Positions 51,172 through 59,034 of a stretch of DNA of 64,000 nucleotides are shown here, piece after piece. Below the pieces are notes generated by a model. It was not told the origin of the DNA. It ran no database searches and saw only the letters and a list, made by a program, of their open reading frames with translations. A program made the position numbers and the translations under genes. Source of the DNA: Rhodocaloribacter litoris (lineage in GTDB: Bacteria > Bacteroidota > Rhodothermia > Rhodothermales > ISCAR-4553); the NCBI RefSeq assembly GCF_011682235.2, contig NZ_CP076718.1, positions 4,123,095 through 4,187,094 on the forward strand, given 5' to 3'. The first letter of the stretch is position 1; each line of letters starts with the position of its first letter.

Positions 51172-53493
51172 CTAAGCCGTGGCGTGGAACAGGCGGACTT
51201 CGCCGAAGTCGAGGTGGGCGGTGTGGGTAGTACGGGCCGGTCCGCCCTCCTCGGGCTGCATGGGGAGGGGCAGGGTGAGCGTGTGCGTCCCCGTCTCGGT
51301 GGCGACGAGCATCGCGGTGCTCCGTGTGGCGGCGACGATGGCCGGGCGGTCGGTCCACAGCGCGGCGCCGGCCTCGGCCGCCAGGCGGCGGAGGAGCTCG
51401 ACGGGCAGCGGCGCCGTGCCGGCGTAGACGGAGGTCCAGCCGTCCATCACACGCCGGGCAAGGGCCGGGCGGCGGGGCGTCGTCCACCGGCCCAGGACTT
51501 CGATGTCGTCCCCGGTGACGGCGAAACGGGGATGGTAGTAGGCCGGGCTCATCACCCCGAAGCGCCGGGGCGTGTCGTCCTCCCGTCCCATCTCGATCAG
51601 CAGGGGGCCGGGGTCGTCGAGCACCTGGAAGGTGAAGCCTGTCAGGCGGGCCATCTGCTCCGGGTCGGGGCCGCCGGGGCCGAGGAGGCCGGGGGCATAG
51701 TACCAGACCACGGTGGTACCGGAGCCCGCCAGCATCGCCCGCAGCCGGTCCACCTCATCCGGCGCCAGGAGGAAGGCGTTGGGCACGAGCACGAGGCGGT
51801 AGCGGCGCAGGTCCTCCGGCGTCAGGTCGAAACGGTAGAGGAGGTCGACCGGTGCGCCCAGCCGGTTGAGGGGACGGGCCTGGGCGTTGAGGAACCAGTG
51901 GTTGAAGAAGTCCGAGTAGCGGATCCCCTGGCCGGGCCACGGGCGGGCCGCAAGCCAGTGTTCGGTGGCGAAGAAGCTCTCCGTGTCGCCGGCGAGGGCG
52001 ATCTCGGCCACCGGCGAGAGGTCGAGGCGTGACCGCGTGTGGAACCGGTGCACCACCTCCCGGACGGTCTCGATGATGGGGCCATCCCCGTACCAGCCAG
52101 CCGGCACGTCGTAGTGCGGTCCGAAGTCGTAGAGCCAGCCGCCGGTGCCCTCGGCAAAGGCCCGGCCCAGGTCCCGGCGGAGGATGCGGCGGGTGCCCGT
52201 TTTCGTCTCGTGGCCGGAGCCGCCGATGCCGGGCCAGCTTTTGCCGGTGTCGAGGTAGGTGCTGGGGTCGATCTCGGAGATGAAGAGCTTGCCGCGCCGG
52301 TGGAGGGAGGCGAGCATCACGCGGAAGGCCCCGTCCCCGGCGACCCCCCGTGCCCGTCCGAGCCAGTTGCCGGCGCCGTCATAGAGGTCGCTCTCCCAGC
52401 GTTCGGCGTCCGGGTCGTTGGTCGACTGGTAGGTGTAGGGACAGGCCAGCAGGTCGATGTGGGGGCTGTCCAGGACGGCCCGGGGCCTCAGGTGGCCGCT
52501 TTCCTGGATGCGGGGTACCTCCATCAGATAGGCGAAGAACGTGCCGCAGAGCACCCGCCCGCCCATGGCCTCTTTGACGGCGGCGGCCAGGTCGGCCACC
52601 AGACGGGCGCGGACCTCGTGGAAGCGGCGGTAGAAGTCGATCACGGCGGCCTCGCGGGCCGGATCGCGCAGGAGCCCGTAGCAGGTGTAGAGCCGCTCGC
52701 GCGGTGAGGGGAGCGGACCGGCCGCCCGCGCCATCGGCGTGCTGTAGTCGGGCAGCCAGTCGGCGCCCGGCACGTTCCACTCCTCCGTGCGCCCGTGGAC
52801 GAAGAAGTAGCCCATCATCCGGCTTACGAGCGGGCTGGCCTCGATGAAGCGGACGAAAGCGTGCAGCAGCGCCGTGGTGTCCCGCTTCCAGGTTTCCGAG
52901 GCATACGAAGCCTCCCAGGCTTCCCCGTAGAAGTTGGTGAAGTGGTGGTCGCCTTCGGCCAGGGGGAGGTTCCGCTTGCGGATGACGTCATAGAATCGCT
53001 CGTCGTAGTCGAGGCCGTAGGTGGCGGTTTCGTCCGGGTGGGCTTCTTTCCACCAGATCGGGGTCTGGAGCTGGAGCCGGGGAAAGAAGAAGGCGTCAGG
53101 GTGGCGCTCGAGCAGGCGGGCCAGGTAGGCTTCGAGGCGGGTGAAGTCGTACCGGCCGGGGCCGGTCCAGGCGGAGGCGAGGCCGAGCTGGGGCTGGAGC
53201 AGCCGGATGCCCATCTGCCGGTAGTTGTCCACCGTGGCCAGCAGCGAGGTGCTCAGCCCGAAGAGGGGGGCGGTTTCCTCGCCGTTGAGGAACAGGCGCG
53301 GGGCGCCGCGTTCGAGGCGCACCTCGGCCCGGCACGGGGGTTCGCCGCGCAGGGTGTCGAGCAGGGCCCGGGTGGCGGCATCCGGGGGTTCACCGGCGGG
53401 GCCGTCGATGTCGTCAAAGACGAGGCCGGCGGGCATGAGGGGCAGCACGCCCGCCGTCGCGCCGAGGCGATGGAGGAAGTCGCGTCGTTTCAT
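51172..53493 (-). CDS. Tat-exported glycoside hydrolase, GH42-like (773 aa)
   Basis: The N-terminus MKRRDFLHRLGATAGVLPLMP is a Tat signal. A TIM barrel follows: QMGIRLLQPQLGL, RYDFTRLEAYLARLLERHPDAFFFPRLQLQTP, VSRMMGYFFVHGRTEEW (candidate acid/base Glu), VLCGTFFAYLMEV, and KLFISEIDPSTYLD (candidate nucleophile Glu). Near 560-680 there is a glutamine-amidotransferase-like segment (YRLVLVPNAFLLAPDEVDRLRAML), as in the trimerisation domain of GH42 beta-galactosidases. Substrate is unknown. It heads the minus-strand pair with 48672; the 15-bp palindrome at 53533-53547 abuts a TATAAA at 53525-53530 upstream of the start. Confidence 0.78.
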   Translation of the reverse strand: MKRRDFLHRLGATAGVLPLMPAGLVFDDIDGPAGEPPDAATRALLDTLRGEPPCRAEVRLERGAPRLFLNGEETAPLFGLSTSLLATVDNYRQMGIRLLQPQLGLASAWTGPGRYDFTRLEAYLARLLERHPDAFFFPRLQLQTPIWWKEAHPDETATYGLDYDERFYDVIRKRNLPLAEGDHHFTNFYGEAWEASYASETWKRDTTALLHAFVRFIEASPLVSRMMGYFFVHGRTEEWNVPGADWLPDYSTPMARAAGPLPSPRERLYTCYGLLRDPAREAAVIDFYRRFHEVRARLVADLAAAVKEAMGGRVLCGTFFAYLMEVPRIQESGHLRPRAVLDSPHIDLLACPYTYQSTNDPDAERWESDLYDGAGNWLGRARGVAGDGAFRVMLASLHRRGKLFISEIDPSTYLDTGKSWPGIGGSGHETKTGTRRILRRDLGRAFAEGTGGWLYDFGPHYDVPAGWYGDGPIIETVREVVHRFHTRSRLDLSPVAEIALAGDTESFFATEHWLAARPWPGQGIRYSDFFNHWFLNAQARPLNRLGAPVDLLYRFDLTPEDLRRYRLVLVPNAFLLAPDEVDRLRAMLAGSGTTVVWYYAPGLLGPGGPDPEQMARLTGFTFQVLDDPGPLLIEMGREDDTPRRFGVMSPAYYHPRFAVTGDDIEVLGRWTTPRRPALARRVMDGWTSVYAGTAPLPVELLRRLAAEAGAALWTDRPAIVAATRSTAMLVATETGTHTLTLPLPMQPEEGGPARTTHTAHLDFGEVRLFHATA

Positions 53494-53853
53494 GGGCAGG
53501 GCAGGAGTTTCTTGATATGGTTGTTTTATATTTGAAATGACATTTCACTTATGAATTAAAAGAAGGTAATCATTCCGGGCAAGAAAGTCACAGGGGGTGG
53601 TGAAAAAGCAGCCTTTATCGGAGGTGGTGCGTGCGCCGGTCGGGTTCCGGGTCGTCTCCGGTGCGGCTTCACCCGGATGATCGGACAGGGTCGTGGGCCG
53701 GGAGGCAGAGCGATTTGTAACAGGATGCAAGAATCGTGTAGGATCGTTCAATCCGGATACCTTCAGACGGTCCTATCTTTCGACAAAATGTGGCTACCTG
53801 TCCCCTGGCGATAGGGCTTCGACTTGATCATTCCACCTCAAACCCGACCCAAC
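53494..53853. other. 360-base intergenic region with divergent promoters
   Basis: Next to the minus-strand glycosidase it holds TATAAA (53525-53530, minus) and the perfect 15-bp palindrome at 53533-53547. On the other side it holds TATCTTTC (53774-53781, plus), a Bacteroidota-like -7 element before the NTF2-like gene. Between them I see A/T-rich then GC-rich sequence with no convincing gene. Confidence 0.5.
53533..53547. promoter_or_regulatory. IclR operator candidate 3 (upstream of the GH42-like operon)
   Basis: TGAAATGACATTTCA is a perfect 7+1+7 palindrome and the best copy of the TGAAA-N5-TTTCA motif. It lies two bases upstream of the TATAAA hexamer (minus strand), the same relation as candidate 1 to its CATAAT. 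Confidence 0.6.
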
Positions 53854-54318
53854 GTGCTTGCACGCTTGAAACCGCTCCGCATCCTCGTCCTGCTCCTGAT
53901 CCTCGCCCCGTCGAGTGCTCTTGCTCAGGCGACCGGCGTGGAACAGACCCTCCGGGATCTCTCCGCCACGAAATGGCAATGGATGGCCGATCAGAACGTG
54001 GATGATCTGGCCACCCTTTTTCATGACCAGTCCAAATTCGTCCACATGAGCGGCACCTGGGGCAAGGTGCGCGAGCTCGACATCATCCGAAGCGGCAGCA
54101 TCCACTACAAACACGCAGACGTCCACGACGTGGCGGTGGAGATCGTCGGCGATACGGCCCTGCTCTGGAGTCGCATCACCCTGCAGGCGGTGGTCCGGGG
54201 CAACGAGGTGTCCAACGAGTTCACCGTCACCGAGGTCTACAAAGCGATAGAGGGGGACTGGAAACTGCTGGCCCTGACCTTCAGCAGCGTACGCGACGAA
54301 CATCGCATCGAGCATTGA
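53854..54318 (+). CDS. Secreted NTF2-like (DUF4440-type) protein
   Basis: A 154-residue exported protein. Residues 1-25 are a signal peptide (LKPLRILVLLLILAPSSALAQ). The rest is a cone-shaped NTF2/SnoaL fold: LRDLSATKWQWMADQNVDDLATLFHDQSKFVHMSG, then strands ADVHDVAVEIVGDTALLWSRITL and VTEVYKAIEGDWKLLALTFSS. The family includes steroid isomerases and many uncharacterised small-molecule binding proteins; catalysis cannot be assigned. The start is uncertain: GTG 53854 gives a good signal peptide, while TTG 53824 would add ten residues. Expressed singly or with the aldo/keto reductase 72 bases downstream. Confidence 0.8.
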   Translation: MLARLKPLRILVLLLILAPSSALAQATGVEQTLRDLSATKWQWMADQNVDDLATLFHDQSKFVHMSGTWGKVRELDIIRSGSIHYKHADVHDVAVEIVGDTALLWSRITLQAVVRGNEVSNEFTVTEVYKAIEGDWKLLALTFSSVRDEHRIEH

Positions 54319-55392
<1,074 letters not shown>

Positions 55393-55452
55393 GCCTATCT
55401 TTCAGGTACAAAACGGAAACCACAGCCCCATCCAAACTACTGGAGGTACCCG

Positions 55453-56700
55453 ATGAAACCCCTGTCGCTGCTGCTTCTCGTCGCGTCGGTGCTGGTCGCC
55501 GGCTGCACGCAACCCGAATCGTCGCCCGGCGCCACGCAGGCGGCGGCGTGCGAACCGCTGGAGACGGCCCCGCGGGAAGCGCCCGGTCGTGAGCCCGCCT
55601 TCCCGGGGCAGACCCGCGCCTGTGGCGTCACCTCGGACGTCGCCTTCGATGTGGTTGTGCTGACCACGGCCCTCGAGCGCCCGTGGGCCGTCGAGCCGCT
55701 CCCCGACGGCGCGCTGCTGGTCACCGAAAAGCCCGGCCGGATGCGGGTCGTCTCGGCCGGCGGCGAGGTCGGCCCGCCCCTCGCCGGGGTCCCCGCCGTG
55801 GACGACCGGGGCCAGGGCGGCCTGCTCGACGTGGCCCTGAGCCCGGACTTCGCCACGGACCGCACCATCTTCTGGAGCTATACCGAGCCGCGGGAGGGCG
55901 GCAACGGCACCAGCATCGCACGCGGCGTCCTCTCGGCGGACCGCCGGCGCCTGGAGAACGTGCGCGTCATCCTGCGGACGCAGCCGACCTATGACAACAA
56001 CTTCCACTATGGCTCACGCATCGTCTTTGCCGGGGACGGGACGTTGTTCGTTACCGTCGGCGAGCGCGCGGACACCCTCATGCGCATTCACGCCCAGCGG
56101 CTCGACGGCCACCTCGGCAAGGTGCTGCGCATCCGGCCGGACGGCTCGCCGGCGCCGGACAACCCGTTCGTCGGCCGGGAGGACGCCCTTCCCGAGATCT
56201 GGTCCTACGGCCACCGCAACCCCCAGGCCGCGGCCCTCGATGCACAGGGGCGGCTCTGGGTCATCGAGCACGGCCCCCGCGGCGGCGACGAGCTGAACCT
56301 GGCAGAGAAAGGGAAGAACTACGGCTGGCCGCTGATCACCTACGGCATCGACTACCGGGGCGGCCCGATCACGTATGCCGGCGGTCCGGCCGAGGGCGCC
56401 GGGACGCAGGGCGAGGGGCTCGAGCAGCCGGTGTACTTCTGGGACCCGGTGATCGCCCCGTCGGGCGCGCAGTTCTACGACGGCGCGGCGTTCCCGGCGT
56501 GGCAGGGCAGCCTGTTCATCGGCGCGCTGCGCGCAATGCGGCTCGTGCGGCTCGTCATCGAAGACGACCGGGTCACCGGCGAGGAGCACCTGCTCACGGA
56601 CCGGAACCAGCGCATCCGCGACGTGCGGCAGGGCCCCGACGGGATGCTGTACCTCGTCACCGACGAAGGCCAGCTGTTGAAGCTCACACCGCGCGGTTGA
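55453..56700 (+). CDS. PQQ-dependent soluble aldose sugar dehydrogenase (Asd-type) lipoprotein
   Basis: A 415-residue six-bladed propeller of the soluble glucose/sorbosone dehydrogenase family. Lipobox VAGC with Cys18 shows it is lipid-anchored and periplasmic. Core marks: LERPWAVEPLPDGALLVTEKPGRM, GQGGLLDVALSPDF, the HYGSRIVFAGDGTLFVTVGER strand with the catalytic-type His, SYGHRNPQAAALDAQGRLWVIEHGPRGGDELN (PQQ and calcium site region) and the closing GPDGMLYLVTDE. It oxidises aldose sugars with PQQ and passes electrons to the respiratory chain. GGAGG at 55441-55445 precedes the ATG. Followed after 29 bases by an SMP-30-like lactonase gene, a sensible next step. Confidence 0.92.
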   Translation: MKPLSLLLLVASVLVAGCTQPESSPGATQAAACEPLETAPREAPGREPAFPGQTRACGVTSDVAFDVVVLTTALERPWAVEPLPDGALLVTEKPGRMRVVSAGGEVGPPLAGVPAVDDRGQGGLLDVALSPDFATDRTIFWSYTEPREGGNGTSIARGVLSADRRRLENVRVILRTQPTYDNNFHYGSRIVFAGDGTLFVTVGERADTLMRIHAQRLDGHLGKVLRIRPDGSPAPDNPFVGREDALPEIWSYGHRNPQAAALDAQGRLWVIEHGPRGGDELNLAEKGKNYGWPLITYGIDYRGGPITYAGGPAEGAGTQGEGLEQPVYFWDPVIAPSGAQFYDGAAFPAWQGSLFIGALRAMRLVRLVIEDDRVTGEEHLLTDRNQRIRDVRQGPDGMLYLVTDEGQLLKLTPRG

Positions 56701-56729
56701 TTCTCCGGCACCATCCAGCGAGGCAATCC

Positions 56730-57758
56730 ATGAAACGCATCCTCTCACTTTTTCTCCTGGCCGTCTGCGGGACCGGCATGCCCGGCCCGGCCCTGGCCCA
56801 GGAACCACCCGATACGCGGCCCTACTACGTCGGCAACCCGCTGGGCCTGCCCGTCGTCCCGGACCCCGGCGGCACCTTCGCCCCCATCTCGCCCCACGTC
56901 CGGGTCTACGGGGCCATCTACTGGGCCGAGAGCTGCACCTACGACGCGGAGCGGGGCGTGCTCGTGGTGCCCAACCGCGGCGTGCCGCAGCGCGTCCAGG
57001 CCAATGACGCCTGGGTGTCCCTCATCAACCACGACGGGTCGGTGCATACGGCCCGGTGGATCGGCGTGCAGGGCCCGGACGAACGGGCGCGCCTGACGCC
57101 GCCGCTCGTGCTGAACGATCCCCTGGGCAGCGAGATCGCCGGGGGCGTGCTCTATATGGCCGACCGGGATGGCGGCACGGGCCCGGACGATCCCAGCGTC
57201 GCCGTCATCCGGCGGTTCGACCTCCGCACGGGCATGCCGGCTGGCGACGTTCGCATCGAAGGCTCTCCCTGGATCAACGACCTGGCCGTCGCTCCCGACG
57301 GGACGGTCTACGCCACCCAGACGGGCGACTTCGGTGACGACCCCGACCCTGCGACGTGGCGCGTCTGGAAGGTCTCGCCGGACGGCACGGCGTCGGTCTT
57401 TGCCCAGGGGCCGCCGCTCCGCATGCCCAACGGCATCGCCTTCGACCCCGAGGGCCATCTCGTCGTCGTCAACTTCGGCAACGCCGACGTGCTGACCTTT
57501 GCGCCGGACGGCCGGCTGGTCCGTACGGAGCAGGCCGCCCAGCCCGGCGGCGACGGGCTCGTGATCCTGCCGGACGGGACGAAGTACGTGAGCAGCGTCC
57601 GGCACGGCGGCGTCTCGCGCATCCGCCCGGGCGAGGCGGCCGAACTCATCGCCGAGAACATCCCGAGTGCCGCATCGATGTGCTACGACGCCGGCGCCCA
57701 CCAACTGGTCATCCCCATGAACCCGAACAACGGCCTCGCCTTCGTTCCCCTCGATTGA
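56730..57758 (+). CDS. Secreted SMP-30/gluconolactonase-like beta-propeller
   Basis: A 342-residue exported protein, signal peptide 1-23 (ends GPALAQ). The body is a six-bladed propeller of the SMP-30/gluconolactonase or NHL type: VLNDPLGSEIAGGVLYMADRD, GSPWINDLAVAPDGTVYATQTG, RMPNGIAFDPEGHLVVVNFGNADVL and GDGLVILPDGTKYVSS. The NDLAVAPDG and PNGIAFDPEG repeats carry the metal-binding Asn/Asp residues of lactonases. Directly after the PQQ sugar dehydrogenase, hydrolysis of the aldonolactone it makes is the natural role (inference). Start ATG 56730 follows GAGG. Confidence 0.85.
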   Translation: MKRILSLFLLAVCGTGMPGPALAQEPPDTRPYYVGNPLGLPVVPDPGGTFAPISPHVRVYGAIYWAESCTYDAERGVLVVPNRGVPQRVQANDAWVSLINHDGSVHTARWIGVQGPDERARLTPPLVLNDPLGSEIAGGVLYMADRDGGTGPDDPSVAVIRRFDLRTGMPAGDVRIEGSPWINDLAVAPDGTVYATQTGDFGDDPDPATWRVWKVSPDGTASVFAQGPPLRMPNGIAFDPEGHLVVVNFGNADVLTFAPDGRLVRTEQAAQPGGDGLVILPDGTKYVSSVRHGGVSRIRPGEAAELIAENIPSAASMCYDAGAHQLVIPMNPNNGLAFVPLD

Positions 57759-57819
57759 GGCGATCCTGTGCAAGAGCGGGGAAGCATCGAGGCGGATGGG
57801 GAAAAAAGGAGGGACGGGC

Positions 57820-57848
57820 TTGACAGCGGCGGGGACGTGTCTTATTAT
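57820..57848 (+). promoter_or_regulatory. Strong sigma-70-like promoter of the LacI gene
   Basis: TTGACA (57820-57825), 17-base spacer, TATTAT (57843-57848). The -10 overlaps the first operator, so a bound repressor would exclude RNA polymerase. The start codon is about 145 bases downstream, leaving a long leader. Confidence 0.75.
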
Positions 57849-57862
57849 GGAAACGTTTCCAT
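57847..57862. promoter_or_regulatory. LacI-family operator 1
   Basis: ATGGAAACGTTTCCAT is a perfect 16-bp palindrome with the central CG typical of LacI-family sites, overlapping the -10 hexamer. Confidence 0.85.
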
Positions 57863-57882
57863 CCGGCGCATGGGATCGGGAA

Positions 57883-57902
57883 GATTCCACGTGTATGGAA
57901 TC
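57883..57902. promoter_or_regulatory. Inverted repeat between the two operators
   Basis: GATTCCA-N6-TGGAATC has 7-bp arms and lies 38 bp from the centre of operator 1. It resembles an expanded operator half-site pair, but could be a site for another protein. Confidence 0.4.
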
Positions 57903-57951
57903 GGGCGGTGGGTACGATCCGGGAGGAGCCTTCTTTTTTTATCGTGCGAAG

Positions 57952-57965
57952 TGGAAACGTTTCCA
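57952..57965. promoter_or_regulatory. LacI-family operator 2
   Basis: TGGAAACGTTTCCA, identical to the core of operator 1, 104 bp away centre to centre (about ten helical turns) and 28 bases before the LacI start codon. Suited to DNA looping. Confidence 0.85.
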
Positions 57966-57993
57966 TTCAGGTTGAGCCGTCGGCGTTTTGACG

Positions 57994-59007
57994 ATGAGCG
58001 TAACCATCAAAGATGTGGCGCGTGAGGCCGGCGTGGCCGTTTCGACCGTGTCGCGCATGCTCAACAACAGCGGGCCGGTCAGTCCCGAGGCGCGGCAGCG
58101 GATCGAGGCGGCCGCCCGGCGGCTGGGCTATGTGCCCAACGCCACCGCGCGCAGCCTCATCACCAGCAAGACCCACACGCTCGGCATCCTGCTGCCGGAT
58201 CTCTTCGGGGAATTCTATTCGGAAGTGCTGCGGGGGCTGGATCAGACGGCCCGCCAGCATGCCTACCACATCCTCGTCTCCAGCTCGCACAACGAGCGGC
58301 GCGACATCGAGGCGGCGCTGCTGGCGATGAACGGGCGGGTGGACGGCCTCGTGGTGATGGCACCGGCCGTCGACCGGCGGGCGCTGCGGGACAACCTGCC
58401 GGCGCGGCTCCCGGTGGTGCTGCTCAACTGCCACGTCGATGCCAGCGGCTTCGACACCATCCGCCTCGACAACGAGGGGGGGGCCCGCGCGCTGGTGGAA
58501 CACCTGATCGCACACGGCCATCGCCACATCGCCATGATCACGGGCGGGGCGGGTAACATCGACGCGGAGGAACGGCTCGGCGGCTACCGGGCTGCGCTCG
58601 AGGCGGCCGGCCTGCCCGTCGACCCCGGCCTGATCGTCGAGGGCGACTTCACGCAGGCGGCCGGCTACCGGGCCATGCAGGCGCTGCTGGCGCGGACGCC
58701 CCGTCCGACGGCCCTCTTCGCTGCCAACGACGCGATGGCCATCGGGGCCATGGGGGCGCTCCGGGAGGCCGGTCTCCGTGTGCCGGAGGACGTAGCCGTC
58801 GGCGGCTTCGACGACATCCCCATGGCGCCGTACCTGAACCCCCCGCTGACCTCGGTGCATGTGCCCATCAGCGAGCTGGGCGCGCTGGCCATGCAGCGCC
58901 TCATCGACCGTATCGAGAACGAACATCCACCGGAACCCCGGGAGGAGGTGATCCCGACACGCCTTGTTGTGCGGGCGTCATCCGGCGGTCCCGTCGTCTC
59001 CGGTTAA
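57994..59007 (+). CDS. LacI-family transcriptional regulator
   Basis: A 337-residue repressor. HTH and hinge at the N-terminus: VTIKDVAREAGVAVSTVSRMLN (3-24), RLGYVPNATARSL near 46-58. The ligand domain follows with TLGILLPDLFGEFYSEVLRGL, GLVVMAPAV, a GHRHIAMITGGAGN strand and the closing VPEDVAVGGFDDIPMAPYLNPPLTSV. It should bind a sugar and release the two operators at 57847-57965. ATG 57994 is used; TTG 57988 is unlikely. Gene order (LacI, T9SS CBM9-like protein, TonB receptor) implies control of a small uptake locus that continues past the window. Confidence 0.94.
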   Translation: MSVTIKDVAREAGVAVSTVSRMLNNSGPVSPEARQRIEAAARRLGYVPNATARSLITSKTHTLGILLPDLFGEFYSEVLRGLDQTARQHAYHILVSSSHNERRDIEAALLAMNGRVDGLVVMAPAVDRRALRDNLPARLPVVLLNCHVDASGFDTIRLDNEGGARALVEHLIAHGHRHIAMITGGAGNIDAEERLGGYRAALEAAGLPVDPGLIVEGDFTQAAGYRAMQALLARTPRPTALFAANDAMAIGAMGALREAGLRVPEDVAVGGFDDIPMAPYLNPPLTSVHVPISELGALAMQRLIDRIENEHPPEPREEVIPTRLVVRASSGGPVVSG

Positions 59008-59034
59008 CCGATCACCAAGAAGGAGGATAAGGCC

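Noticed and set aside
53545-53751. 68-codon minus-strand open frame in the intergenic region
   Set aside because: Overlaps the operator, no ribosome site and no family resemblance.
57709-57966. 85-codon frames on either strand across the LacI promoter
   Set aside because: They run through the promoter and operators and look non-coding.
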